Notes under the pieces: model-generated
The model's input: only the letters and a program-made list of their open reading frames with translations
Told to the model about the DNA's origin: nothing
Database searches by the model: none
Translations under genes and position numbers: made by a program
DNA from: Phycisphaerae bacterium
GTDB lineage: Bacteria; Planctomycetota; Phycisphaerae; Phycisphaerales; SM1A02
Length of the DNA: 64,000 nucleotides
Assembly: GCA_016795035.1 (NCBI GenBank)
Contig: JAEUIT010000031.1
Coordinates: 1 to 64,000 of the forward strand
Reading direction: 5' to 3'
Part shown: positions 35,722 through 44,276 of the stretch, in pieces
Layout of the letters: each line of letters opens with the position of its first letter
Numbering within the stretch: the first letter of the stretch is position 1

Positions 35722-35795
35722 CGCACCGCGCAGGATTCGAACCTGCGACCTTCGCGTTCGAAGCGCGATGCTCTATCCAGCTGAGCTAGCGGTGC
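35722..35795 (-). tRNA. tRNA-Arg (anticodon TCG)
   Basis: Complete cloverleaf on the minus strand: acceptor GCACCGC pairing with GCGGTGC, D arm GCTC/GAGC, anticodon arm TCGCG-CTTCGAA-CGCGA with anticodon TCG (reads CGA-type Arg codons), variable loop AGGTC, T arm GCAGG-TTCGAAT-CCTGC. CCA is not encoded. Confidence 0.96.
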
Positions 35796-35826
35796 AGCGG
35801 GCGGAGATCGTACTCCAAAGTCGGGC

Positions 35827-36984
35827 ATGCGCCGCGTCGCGAAACTCGCGAGAATCCCCGTCACAGTGCGTGACCGCGGCGTCATGGAAGCGTTCGAGGA
35901 ATGGCTCTGGTCGGGCGAGGTCTGTCCGCGCGCCGACGTCGCCACCGTCGCCGCGTGGGTCACGGAGCTCTCTGACCTCTATACGGTCGAGCGCGGCGTG
36001 CTGGCGTCGGAGCAGGGCGCGGACCGGCATCGGGCCGCGAAGATCCTCTACTTCCTCCTCTCGGACGCCCCCAAGGTCGGCCTCGCGCTCGACGCCTGTG
36101 CGCTCCGCGATCCCGCGTTCGCCGAGTGTCGGCGCATCCTCGACGTCGGCTGCGGCGTCGGCGCGACGAGCGTCGGCGCGCTCGCCTGGCTTGCAACGCA
36201 GAGACGCCCCGCCGGTCCGCTCGAGATCGTGGGCATCGATCACGCGCGCGGCGGCCTGCCGGCGTGGGGCACGATCGTCGCCGCGTTCGCCGAGCGAGCG
36301 GGGATTCCAGTGCGTCTCACGACCCGCTGCGACGCCGCCTGCAACGTCGAGCCGCAACAGGGAGATCTCGTACTTTGCCAGACGGCGCTCAACGAGTCGC
36401 TCGGGGCGAACGACCGCCACGACGCCACGACGACCGACACCGTCGCGCGATGGGCGCGCGTCGCGCCGACCCTGATCATCGAGCCGGCGCTCCGCACGAC
36501 CACGCGGGCGCTACAGCGGCTGCGCGACGAGATCTGCCGGCGCGGCGAGGCGCGAGTCGTCGCGCCGTGTCCGCATCAACTCCCCTGCCCGATGCTCGCG
36601 CGCGAGGGCGACTGGTGCCACGTCGCGCGGCGCCTCGAGCCGTCGCCGCGCGTGGCCGCGGTGCAGGCCATCACGCGCCGTCGCGACGATCGCACGCTCC
36701 TCTCCTATATGGCGTTTGCGCCACGCGCGGACTCCGACCGCGAGTCCGACGCGGTGACGCCCATCGCACGGCTCGTCGGCGAACCGCTCGGCTCCCGCGG
36801 CAAGACCGAGCGATTCGCGTGCATGGGCGACGGATCCCTGCGTTGCCTGCGGGTGCTCGACCGGGAACGGACGGAGCTGAACGCTCCACTCGTCGACGCC
36901 GCCAACGGCGCGCTGGTCACGTTTGCGGCGCTTCCCGCAACCGATCGAATGGGGCGCGACGAACGAATCCGGACGCTCGACTGA
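35827..36984 (+). CDS. Rsm22-like small ribosomal subunit methyltransferase family protein, 385 aa
   Basis: Class I SAM-dependent methyltransferase: ILDVGCGVGATSVGALAWL (about residue 106) is the SAM-binding motif I, followed by LEIVGIDHARGGL. Downstream, CPHQLPCPMLAREGDWCHVARRL (about 248-270) carries the Cys/His cluster typical of the Rsm22 family, linked in mitochondria to small-subunit rRNA maturation and an iron-sulfur or zinc site. LCQTALNESLG lies where a catalytic NPPY-type motif would be expected but does not match it. The start could lie later (for example the ATG near 35884). Function inferred from family only. Confidence 0.75.
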   Translation: MRRVAKLARIPVTVRDRGVMEAFEEWLWSGEVCPRADVATVAAWVTELSDLYTVERGVLASEQGADRHRAAKILYFLLSDAPKVGLALDACALRDPAFAECRRILDVGCGVGATSVGALAWLATQRRPAGPLEIVGIDHARGGLPAWGTIVAAFAERAGIPVRLTTRCDAACNVEPQQGDLVLCQTALNESLGANDRHDATTTDTVARWARVAPTLIIEPALRTTTRALQRLRDEICRRGEARVVAPCPHQLPCPMLAREGDWCHVARRLEPSPRVAAVQAITRRRDDRTLLSYMAFAPRADSDRESDAVTPIARLVGEPLGSRGKTERFACMGDGSLRCLRVLDRERTELNAPLVDAANGALVTFAALPATDRMGRDERIRTLD

Positions 36985-37060
36985 ATCTCCGGCTGGAGTC
37001 CTCGCGAGAGAGTCGCTACTCTCGGCCCTCCGGCCGCGCACCCGCCCCGCCCTCGATCTG

Positions 37061-37477
37061 ATGCTCCCTAACCCCCGAGCCCTTCTGCAGTGGATCGCCG
37101 CGACCCTCGTGGCCGCGATTTCGCTGTCGATCGGCTCCGGTGCGCTGCACGTCGGGCACGCCGTGTCGCACGCCCATGGCGGCACCGCCTGCGACCGCCA
37201 CGACCCCTCGTCGCACTGCCATGCGGAGCGCGCGACTCCTTGCGACCATTCGCACGACGAGCCGAGCGACGCGCCGTCGCGCGATGTCCCGGAATCGGAC
37301 GACTGCGGAACCTGCGTGATCTTGGCGATCGCCGGCTCCGCGCCGACCTGCGTTCCGGCGCCGATCGTCTTCGTCACCTCGATTGAATCCATCGCGGACG
37401 TCGCCGAAGCGATCGCGCCCGCGCCCTGCCCGCTCAAGACGCTCGCCGCGCGCCCGCCGCCGATCGCGATCGCCTAA
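37061..37477 (+). CDS. Small exported His/Cys-rich protein, 138 aa
   Basis: An N-terminal hydrophobic segment (LLQWIAATLVAAISLSIGSGALHVG) precedes a region dense in His, Cys and Asp (HVGHAVSHAHGG, DRHDPSSHCHAERATPCDHSHDEP), then DDCGTCVILAIAGSAP, another hydrophobic stretch. The composition suggests binding of transition metals (zinc, copper or nickel) at the membrane or outside it. It resembles short DUF2946-like proteins in form, but I cannot confirm membership. It precedes a prepilin-like gene and two dockerin proteins whose mature N-termini begin with His and Asp, so these four may form one metal-related locus. Confidence 0.6.
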   Translation: MLPNPRALLQWIAATLVAAISLSIGSGALHVGHAVSHAHGGTACDRHDPSSHCHAERATPCDHSHDEPSDAPSRDVPESDDCGTCVILAIAGSAPTCVPAPIVFVTSIESIADVAEAIAPAPCPLKTLAARPPPIAIA

Positions 37478-37606
37478 CGCCATCTCACCGTTACGGTCGA
37501 TCACGCGCGCCGACATCGTCGGCACGCTTCATACGACATCGGCGGCCCATCGCAGTGCGGAGCGCATGCTCCGCCCTTCCGGCGGCCGCGACCATCGGAT
37601 CTCGTC

Positions 37607-38407
37607 ATGCCAACCACGTCCGGTCGGCGTCGAGGCTTCACGCTCGTGGAGCTCCTCGTCGTCGTCGGGATCATCGTTGCGGTCCTCGCAACGCTCCTTC
37701 CCGCATTCTCCTCGTTTCGCCGTTCCGCCAAGGTCACGGCGGATCTTGCCAATCTCCGCCTCCTCCAGATGGCGCAGTTGGCGTACGCCCAGGACTTCAA
37801 CGGCTTTCTCGCCGACGCCCGGCTTTCGCACGGCGGCGTGAACCAGGGCGAAGACAAGTCGTTCGTCACGACGCTCGCGCCGTACTACGACCACGCCTTC
37901 GCCGTGAAGAGTCCGCTCGACGAAAGTCCGCATTGGTCGCTCGAGATGGGCGGCCAAGGCGTGCCCGTGGCGCCGTCGTCGGATCGCTTCCGCACGACCT
38001 CGTACGGGCTCAACAACTTCCTCGTGCACGAGTTCTCGCCGACCGCGGCGATCTACGACCCGCCGCGCTACTACGACCGCCTGTCGGCCGTGAAGGGACC
38101 GGCGGCGACCGTGCACATGCTGCTCATGGCCGAAACCGGCATCTACGCCGGCAGCGACCACGTGCACGCGGAGGAATGGGGCGGCGTCGACCAGTCGCCG
38201 CTGGTCGCGAGCACGATGGTCGCAACGTCGGCCGCCGGCGGATTGCCGAAGACCGGCGACGCGCGGAGCAACTACAGCTTCCTCGACGGACACACGGAGA
38301 CGCTTCGCTTCTCCGAGGTGTACCTCGACGAGTCGACCAACCGATTCAACCCGGAGGTCAGCGCCACGTTCTCCTCGCAGGTCCACGTTGCAGCCGCCGG
38401 TCAATGA
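37607..38407 (+). CDS. Prepilin-like protein with H-X9-DG-type C-terminus, 266 aa
   Basis: Type IV prepilin leader GRRRGFTLVELLVVVGIIVAVLATLLP, with cleavage expected after the Gly and Glu5 in place. The body has the planctomycete pseudopilin pattern: LANLRLLQMAQLAYAQDFNGFL after the helix and NYSFLDGHTETLRFSEVYLDE near the end, the DGH motif common in these large, expanded families. Such proteins are exported through type II/type IV pilus machinery and are numerous in planctomycetes. No secretion or pilus ATPase is nearby. A role in DNA uptake cannot be claimed from this gene alone. Confidence 0.85.
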   Translation: MPTTSGRRRGFTLVELLVVVGIIVAVLATLLPAFSSFRRSAKVTADLANLRLLQMAQLAYAQDFNGFLADARLSHGGVNQGEDKSFVTTLAPYYDHAFAVKSPLDESPHWSLEMGGQGVPVAPSSDRFRTTSYGLNNFLVHEFSPTAAIYDPPRYYDRLSAVKGPAATVHMLLMAETGIYAGSDHVHAEEWGGVDQSPLVASTMVATSAAGGLPKTGDARSNYSFLDGHTETLRFSEVYLDESTNRFNPEVSATFSSQVHVAAAGQ

Positions 38408-38440
38408 CTGGCGCAGCCTCCTCGTTTCACGAAGGAACTC

Positions 38441-39250
38441 ATGACCACACGATCACACACGCGAGGCCTCGTCCTCGCGCTGGCGACGCTCGCCGTCGCC
38501 GGCACGACCTATGCACAGCATCCCGGTGACATCAACCCGTCGGTCGTCCCCGCGGGCGAAGACCTGTGGAAGATCACGACGAACGCGATCGGCCCCGACG
38601 GCCAGCTCGTGCCGGACGTGCGCGTCTTCCCCTCGGACTTCGGCGACTCCGGGTTTCCGACCTTCACGTCGAATCCCGGATTCGACGCATCGCCCGCCAC
38701 GTTCACCCCCGGCACGCGCGTGGGATTCCACGCGCCACAGGGGTTCTTCCGTTTCACCGGCGACGCGCTCGAGCCGGTGAGCGCGGAGGCGCTCAACGTG
38801 AAGTTCCTCACGTTGCAGGTGACGATCGACGACCAGCCGAACGCCGGGTTCGACCTAGCCGTGCAGTCGAACGGGGGATGGCATCGCCACTTCAACTTCA
38901 CGTTGCAGCCGACCGGCGGCGGCACGCTCGCGTCCGGCATCTTCGTGTTGCCGATGACGCTCTACTCGACCGATCCGGCGGTCCTCGAGTCGGAGATGTT
39001 CTGGCTCGTCTTCGACTACCAGGCGCCGCCCGGCGCGCAGGAGGCCGCGATGGCGTGGATCGAGGACGCGTTCCTCGGTTCGCCCTGCGCGGCCGATCTC
39101 GACGGCGACGGAAGCGTCGGCCCGACGGATCTCGGCGTCCTCCTCGGCGCCTGGTCGAACGGCGCCGGACCCCAGGATCTCGACGGCGACGGCGTCGTCG
39201 GCCCGGCGGACCTCGGCATTCTCCTCGGCGCGTGGGGCGCCTGCCCCTGA
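38441..39250 (+). CDS. Secreted dockerin-tailed protein, 269 aa (paralogue 1)
   Basis: AAGGA lies 5 bases before the ATG. Signal peptide (GLVLALATLAVAGTTYA), then a mature N-terminus QHPGDINPSVVPAGEDLW. The body (RVFPSDFGDSGFPTFTSNPGFDA; GFFRFTGDALEP; WHRHFNFTL) is matched in order by the next gene (RVFAADLGED...AEPGFQS; LMHDHFFYYL), so the two are tandem paralogues. The C-terminus has two dockerin loops (DLDGDGSVGPTDL and DLDGDGVVGPADL), LLGAWG and a final ACP. The conserved His pairs suggest metal or ligand binding. Three interspersed-word copies lie at 38386-38908, in and just before the gene. Confidence 0.78.
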   Translation: MTTRSHTRGLVLALATLAVAGTTYAQHPGDINPSVVPAGEDLWKITTNAIGPDGQLVPDVRVFPSDFGDSGFPTFTSNPGFDASPATFTPGTRVGFHAPQGFFRFTGDALEPVSAEALNVKFLTLQVTIDDQPNAGFDLAVQSNGGWHRHFNFTLQPTGGGTLASGIFVLPMTLYSTDPAVLESEMFWLVFDYQAPPGAQEAAMAWIEDAFLGSPCAADLDGDGSVGPTDLGVLLGAWSNGAGPQDLDGDGVVGPADLGILLGAWGACP

Positions 39251-39324
39251 TCGCCACGCTTCGCAATTTCCACGTTGCAGCCACCCGCGCCGCACGCCGG
39301 CGCGACACCTTCAGAGACTCTCCC

Positions 39325-40140
39325 ATGCACAAGAACCTCTCCGCCCGCACGGGCGTTTCGCTCTCGATCGTTCTCGCCGCCTCGTTCGCGTCGGCGCTCG
39401 CCGCCGACGGGCCGAAGGAACCGCACGCCGACATCTGGATCCGGATCGTGGACGGCGCGATCGTCACCGGCTCGATCACCGAAGGCACGCCGGGCGATCC
39501 GATCGCCGAGAACGAGCGCGTCTTCGCCGCCGATCTCGGCGAGGACCCGAAGCTCCCGTTCGCCGCCGCCGAACCCGGCTTCCAGTCGCTGCCGTCTGAC
39601 GAAACCGCCGGCGCCGTCTTCTCCTTCAGCGTGACCGGCCCGCTTCTCGCGTGGACCGGCAGCAACGTGGAGACGTCCGACCTCACGATGACGATCGAGT
39701 TCGGGCCTTCGAGCGTCACCACCGACGACGGCGCCGTGCTCGGCTTCAACTTCGCGGCGCAGCCCAGCGGGCTCATGCACGACCACTTCTTCTACTACCT
39801 GAACGGAAGCGACGGCGGCGAACCGGCGCCGGGCGTCTATCTCCTGCCGATGAGTTTCTCCGGATCGAACCCGCTCTACGCCCCGAGCGAGACGTTCTGG
39901 GTCGTCTTCAACAACGGCCTCGCGGAGGAGGATCACGACGCGGCGATCGCGTACGCGGAGAAGTATCTTGCGTGCGGCATCGACCTCACCGGCGACGGCT
40001 CGGTCGACGGCGCCGACGTGGGCGCGGTCCTCGGCGCGTGGGGCACCACCGAGGGCGCCGCCGATCTGAATCGCGACGGCCTCGTCGACGCCGCAGACCT
40101 CGGCGAACTGCTCGGCGCCTGGGGCTTCGCCTGCCCGTAG
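39325..40140 (+). CDS. Secreted dockerin-tailed protein, 271 aa (paralogue 2)
   Basis: Signal peptide (GVSLSIVLAASFASALA), then mature ADGPKEPHADIWIRIVDGAIVTGSI. The HADIW start and RVFAADLGED...EPGFQSLP recall cyanobacterial and planctomycete exported proteins linked to zinc starvation (all3515-like); this is a resemblance from memory, not a verified match. LMHDHFFYYLNGSD carries three His-Asp ligands. Two dockerin loops (DLTGDGSVDGADV and DLNRDGLVDAADL) end the protein with LLGAWGFACP. A perfect hairpin follows. It is a paralogue of the preceding gene. Confidence 0.78.
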   Translation: MHKNLSARTGVSLSIVLAASFASALAADGPKEPHADIWIRIVDGAIVTGSITEGTPGDPIAENERVFAADLGEDPKLPFAAAEPGFQSLPSDETAGAVFSFSVTGPLLAWTGSNVETSDLTMTIEFGPSSVTTDDGAVLGFNFAAQPSGLMHDHFFYYLNGSDGGEPAPGVYLLPMSFSGSNPLYAPSETFWVVFNNGLAEEDHDAAIAYAEKYLACGIDLTGDGSVDGADVGAVLGAWGTTEGAADLNRDGLVDAADLGELLGAWGFACP

Positions 40141-40170
40141 GTCGCGAACGTCCGCCAGATCGTGCGACCA

Positions 40171-40210
40171 GCGGCCGCGGCGCAGCGATGCGCCGCGGCC
40201 GCGTCGCTTT
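40171..40210 (+). terminator. Terminator hairpin after paralogue 2
   Basis: Thirteen-bp perfect stem (GCGGCCGCGGCGC and complement), 6-nt loop, then GTCGCTTT. Confidence 0.75.
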
Positions 40211-40261
40211 CCCACGGCGTGCATCGCGAACGCGCCGACGCGGTACGCTCGCGACCGCCGC

Positions 40262-41527
40262 ATGGAAGACGCCGCCAGACCAACGCAGGACGCGCCCGCG
40301 CCGCCGCGCCTCGCGATCGTCGTCCTCAGCGCGATCTGCGCCTTCTGCATCCTCGCGAGCTTCTCCATGTTGCGGCCGGTGCGCGACTCGCTCGGCGTGC
40401 GCGACGGCACCGGACCACTGCCGGTCCTCTTCACCGCAACCTTCGTCGTGATGCTTCTCGCGACGCCGGTGTTCGGCTGGGCGAGCGCGAAGCTCCCGCG
40501 CCGGCCGCTCCTGATCGGCGTGTACGGATTCTTCTCGGCAACGCTTCTCGTCTTCTGGGGGCTCCTCACGGCCGAGGTCGCGCCGGAACACGTCGGCCGC
40601 GCGTTCTATGTCTGGCAGAGCGTCGTCAACCTCTTCGTCGTGAGCGTCTTCTGGAGCCTCATGGCGGATCTCTTCACGTCGCCCGAAGCGAAGCGGCTCT
40701 ACGGCTACATCGCCGCCGGCGCGACGCTCGGCGCGATCGCCGGCCCGTCGATCACCACGTTCGGCGTGGAGCACATCGGCACGAACAACTTGCTCCCGCT
40801 CGCGGCAGGATTCCTCGGCGTGACCGCAAGCGGCGTCGCGATCCTGGCGTCACCCACATTCCTTCCGCGCAACGAGCGCCGTTCGCAACCGCTGGGCGGC
40901 GGCGTGCTCGCAGGCGTGCGCCTCGCGTTCTCCTCGAAACTCCTCATCGGGCTCGTGGGCTACTTCCTGCTCTTCACGATGCTCTCCACGTTTCTCTACC
41001 TGGAGCAGGCGGCGGTCGCGAAGCGCGAGTTCGCGACGAGCGACGAGCGCACCAAGTTCTTCGCGACGGTCGACCTCGTCGCACAGGTCTCGACGGTCGC
41101 GCTCCAGCTCGTCGTCACCCGCGCGCTCCTCGCGACGGCGGGCTCCTTCCGCACGCTGTTCGTGCTGCCGATCGCGACGCTCGTCGGGCTCGCGTCGCTC
41201 TCCTTCGGCACGTCGACTGCGCTCCTCGGCGGCGTCGTCGCCGGCCGCCGCGCCATCGACTACGCGTTCGCGCGCCCGGCGCGCGAGAGCCTCTTCACGA
41301 TGGTGCCGGCGGAGTCGCGCTATAAGGCGAAGAACTTCATCGACACCGTCGTCTACCGCTTCGGCGACATGGTGGCGGGCTGGGCCGACTTCGCGCTCAA
41401 GTCGCGCGACGCGAGCGCCGCGACGCTTGCGATCCTCGGCATTCCGCTCGCGCTCCTCTGGATCGGCTTGATCGCGTGGCTCAACCGTACATCCGGTCAG
41501 CTCGAGAGACGCGCCGACGGCGCCTAA
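40262..41527 (+). CDS. Transporter of the MFS / NTP-NDP exchanger-like type, 421 aa
   Basis: About twelve hydrophobic helices. The N-terminal SFSMLRPVRDSLGVRDGTGPLP matches the R-P-x-R-D segment of ADP/ATP translocase-like (TlcC-type) bacterial proteins, which share the MFS fold. FYVWQSVVNLFVVSVFWSLMADLF and GYIAAGATLGAIAGPSIT are further landmarks. In free-living bacteria these proteins are rarely nucleotide exchangers, so the substrate is open. TACGCT lies 12 nt before the ATG. Its 3' end overlaps the convergent methyltransferase gene by 4 bp. Confidence 0.82.
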   Translation: MEDAARPTQDAPAPPRLAIVVLSAICAFCILASFSMLRPVRDSLGVRDGTGPLPVLFTATFVVMLLATPVFGWASAKLPRRPLLIGVYGFFSATLLVFWGLLTAEVAPEHVGRAFYVWQSVVNLFVVSVFWSLMADLFTSPEAKRLYGYIAAGATLGAIAGPSITTFGVEHIGTNNLLPLAAGFLGVTASGVAILASPTFLPRNERRSQPLGGGVLAGVRLAFSSKLLIGLVGYFLLFTMLSTFLYLEQAAVAKREFATSDERTKFFATVDLVAQVSTVALQLVVTRALLATAGSFRTLFVLPIATLVGLASLSFGTSTALLGGVVAGRRAIDYAFARPARESLFTMVPAESRYKAKNFIDTVVYRFGDMVAGWADFALKSRDASAATLAILGIPLALLWIGLIAWLNRTSGQLERRADGA

Positions 41528-42492
41528 ACCGCCGCGCGATCGCGGCGCTCCTCGATCCGCCAGCAGCGGTGGATCTTCTCGTTGCGGAAGTCTTCCGGCA
41601 GCGTCTGTGACGAGATGTCGCGGGCGTAGAGGTCTGCTGGGACCTGCGCGTCGTCCCATTTCAAGGCACGCGAGTTCGTCGAGAAATAGATCACGCCGCC
41701 GGGCGCGAGGAACGCGCGGAGCGCGCCGAGAAGCCAGGGCCAGTCGCGATCGATCGCGAAGGAGTCGGCGCGCATTCGCTTCGAGTTCGAGAAGGTCGGC
41801 GGGTCGCAGACGATGACGTCGTAGCGGCGCGTGCCCTCGGGGCCGGCGTCGAGAAACTGCAGGCAGTCGGCGTGGACGAGCTGGTGCGCGGCATCGAGCC
41901 TGAAGCCGTTCAGCGCGAGGTTGCGCTCGGCCCACGCGAGATACGTGCGCGACATGTCGACGGTCGTCGTTGCAGCCGCTCCGCCGGCGCGAGCGTGCAC
42001 CGTGAACGCACCGGTGTACGAGAAGAGGTTGAGCACCGCGGCGCCGTCCGAACGCTCGCGCACCATCTTTCGCGTGAAGCGATGGTCGAGGAAGAGCCCT
42101 GTGTCGAGGTAGTCCGAGAGGTTCACCTCGAACTTGAGGCCGAACTCGTCGACCACCTTCACGTAGCCGCGCGTGTCGAAGCGCTCGTACTGGTCGCGAT
42201 TGCCTTCGTCGTCGCGCTGCCGCGCGCGGAACTTCACGAAGAGCCGCTCGCGCGGGATCGCGAGCCCCTGCAGGATCTCCGCCTCCGCGTGCTTGCGGTA
42301 CGCGACCTCGCGCTCGAGCGTGTCATCCTTCGTGCGGTGATAGAACCACGCGACGACGTCGCCGTCATACCAGTCGACGATCATCGGATAGTCGGGAATG
42401 TCACGCTCGTAGAGCCGAAAGCAGGTGATTCCCTGGCGACGCGCCCACTTCGCGACGTGCTTGAATCGGTTGGACAGTCGGTTCGCGAGCAT
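41524..42492 (-). CDS. RlmK-like 23S rRNA methyltransferase, 322 aa
   Basis: Class I SAM methyltransferase corresponding to the C-terminal (RlmK) half of E. coli RlmKL, which makes m7G2069 in 23S rRNA. N-terminal NRLSNRFKHVAKWARRQGIT and CFRLYERDIPDYPMIVDWY are characteristic. Then come GLFLDHRFTRKMV, motif I in VLNLFSYTGAFTVHARAGGA, SRTYLAWAERNLALNGF, and the catalytic VIVCDPPTFSNSKRM. The start is the ATG at 42492; the longer frame adds residues with no homology. The RlmL (m2G) half is absent, so this is a stand-alone enzyme, as in many non-enteric bacteria. Confidence 0.9.
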   Translation of the reverse strand: MLANRLSNRFKHVAKWARRQGITCFRLYERDIPDYPMIVDWYDGDVVAWFYHRTKDDTLEREVAYRKHAEAEILQGLAIPRERLFVKFRARQRDDEGNRDQYERFDTRGYVKVVDEFGLKFEVNLSDYLDTGLFLDHRFTRKMVRERSDGAAVLNLFSYTGAFTVHARAGGAAATTTVDMSRTYLAWAERNLALNGFRLDAAHQLVHADCLQFLDAGPEGTRRYDVIVCDPPTFSNSKRMRADSFAIDRDWPWLLGALRAFLAPGGVIYFSTNSRALKWDDAQVPADLYARDISSQTLPEDFRNEKIHRCWRIEERRDRAAV

Positions 42493-42629
42493 CGGAGGTC
42501 TCGAGCCGTGAACGGTACACTCCGCCGCCCGAATCGCCGCCCCCACCACGAGCCCGACGCGATTTCGCGCCCGCCGCGCAACGCGAACGAACACGCCGCG
42601 ACCGCCCGCGTAGGGGGCCGTTTCCCGCA

Positions 42630-43643
42630 ATGTCCTCACGTACGCACGCCCTCAAAGTCATCGTCGCCTTCGCGACGCTCTACACGATTTGGGGTTCGAC
42701 CTACTTCGCGATCCAGAAGGCCGGCGCGGAGATGCCGCCGCTCCTCATGGCCGGATGGCGCTTCCTGGCGGCGGGCACGCTCCTCCTCACGATCTGCGCC
42801 TCGCTTCGGCTGCTCCGCCCGGGCGACCTCGCGCCGCGCAATTGGCGAGCGGCGTTCATCGTCGGCGTCGGCCTGATGCTGATCGGCAACGGTGGCGTGG
42901 CGTACGCGGTGCAGCGCATACCGACGTGCATCAGCGCCGTCATCGTCGCCATCACGCCGATGTGGCTCGTCCTCTTCGATTGGGCGCAGCGGCGAAAGGG
43001 CCGTCCGTCGAACGCGGTGATCCTGGGCATCGCGCTCGGCGTTGCAGGCATCGCGACGCTCAAGCTCTCGGGTCAGTCGCACACGACGTCGCTCGACAGC
43101 TGGGGCGTCGTCATCAACATCGTTGCGACGATCGGCTGGGCCGCGGGATCGATCTACTCGCGCACGGCGCCGAGGGCCGCGTCGCCCGTCACCGCGTGCG
43201 CGATGCAGATGCTGGCGGGCGGCGTTCTCCTCGTTGCCACGAGCCCGATGCTCGAATCGTGGTCGACCGTCGACGTCGCGGCGCTCACGCCCAAGTTCTG
43301 GCTCTCGTGGTCGTACCTCGTCGTCTTCGGCTCGCTCTGCGGGTTCACGGCGTACATCTGGCTGCTGCAGAACGTGTCGGCCGCGAAGGTCGGAACGTAT
43401 GCGTACGTGAATCCCGTGGTCGCGCTCATCATCGGCACGGTCTACAACCGCGAGCGGCTCACCTTCACGGAGTATCTCGCCTGCACCCTGATCTTGGCGG
43501 GCGTGGTCGTGCTCTCGGTCTTCCGCACCCGTGCCGCAGCGACGCCCGGCGTCAGCAACGCCCAGACGGGCAACGACAAGACGGGCAACGACGAGACGGC
43601 CCCCGTCGAACTCAGTGCGACAGAAGCTTCGCGATCTCGTTGA
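42630..43643 (+). CDS. EamA (DMT) family transporter, 337 aa
   Basis: Ten hydrophobic helices in two EamA repeats. FATLYTIWGSTYFAIQKAGAEMPPLLMAGWRFLAAG is the diagnostic opening, and the second repeat has AKVGTYAYVNPVVALIIGTVYNRERLT with the conserved Tyr-x-x-Pro-Val. Members export amino acids or metabolites. The C-terminus ends in a hydrophilic tail with a short internal repeat (TGNDKTGNDET) and overlaps the convergent TerB-like gene by 32 bp, so the tail codons are constrained on both strands. Confidence 0.92.
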   Translation: MSSRTHALKVIVAFATLYTIWGSTYFAIQKAGAEMPPLLMAGWRFLAAGTLLLTICASLRLLRPGDLAPRNWRAAFIVGVGLMLIGNGGVAYAVQRIPTCISAVIVAITPMWLVLFDWAQRRKGRPSNAVILGIALGVAGIATLKLSGQSHTTSLDSWGVVINIVATIGWAAGSIYSRTAPRAASPVTACAMQMLAGGVLLVATSPMLESWSTVDVAALTPKFWLSWSYLVVFGSLCGFTAYIWLLQNVSAAKVGTYAYVNPVVALIIGTVYNRERLTFTEYLACTLILAGVVVLSVFRTRAAATPGVSNAQTGNDKTGNDETAPVELSATEASRSR

Positions 43644-44193
43644 TGACGCGATCTTCCGCCGGGCTGATCGTGAACGCGATTCCGAGAAGGCCGCCGCTCG
43701 CTTCGGCGACGAAGCGGGCGTAGCCGAGGACGTCCTTGCGGAACGCCGCGAGCTCGTCGGGCGTCAGCGTCTTGCGAAGCTCGTTCGCATACATGCGCCA
43801 CGCGGCGCGGCCGTCGGGCGTCGGTCCGCGCTTGATCCACTCCTGGAGCCGCTCGAACGCCGGGCCGTTCTTCGGCACGCCGCACTTCGCCGCGGCATCG
43901 AGGATCGCGCTCACTTCGGAGCTGTCGACCGAGCCGTCAGCCCACGCGATCTCGACGAGCGGATAGAGCTTGAACGCGGTGAGGAGTTCGCCGCGGAGAT
44001 TCGCCTGCGCGAGACGCTCGAGCACCGCGTCGTCGGTGATGCCCGACGCCTCGCGGAGCTCGTCCTTCGACATCTGGGAGTTGAAGACGGTCTTCAGCTT
44101 TCCGACGAGCGCCTGGTCCTTCGAGCGGAAGTACTCCTCCTCGAGTCCAAGGCGGCGGGCTTCGAAGGCATCGCTGGAGAACGGTCCGGTCAT
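43612..44193 (-). CDS. TerB-like helical protein, 193 aa
   Basis: All-helical protein containing LYPLVEIAWADGSVDSSEVSAILDAAAKCGV (about residues 80-110), the WADGxVxxxE segment typical of TerB-like domains, whose acidic residues can bind metal. The N-terminus is EARRLGLEEEYFRSKDQALV. No signal peptide. The ATG at 44193 has AGGTGA 5 bases upstream. TerB domains accompany tellurite-resistance and phage-defence genes, but the TerC gene at 24 kb is far away. It overlaps the transporter gene at its 3' end. Confidence 0.7.
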   Translation of the reverse strand: MTGPFSSDAFEARRLGLEEEYFRSKDQALVGKLKTVFNSQMSKDELREASGITDDAVLERLAQANLRGELLTAFKLYPLVEIAWADGSVDSSEVSAILDAAAKCGVPKNGPAFERLQEWIKRGPTPDGRAAWRMYANELRKTLTPDELAAFRKDVLGYARFVAEASGGLLGIAFTISPAEDRVINEIAKLLSH

Positions 44194-44276
44194 CGTGATC
44201 ACCTACAGGAAGTCGTGGCGTACGGGAAACGCGCCGCGGCGCGGGCCGAGGAACGTAGCGAGACGGCGAAGGGCGG

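Noticed and set aside
38223..38230. Further copies of the interspersed word (GTCGCAACG and similar)
   Set aside because: They differ from the core at two or more positions and were not counted.
37501..38440. Zur or Fur box upstream of the putative metal locus
   Set aside because: No AT-rich palindrome of the expected form was found in the gaps before 37061, 37607 or 38441.
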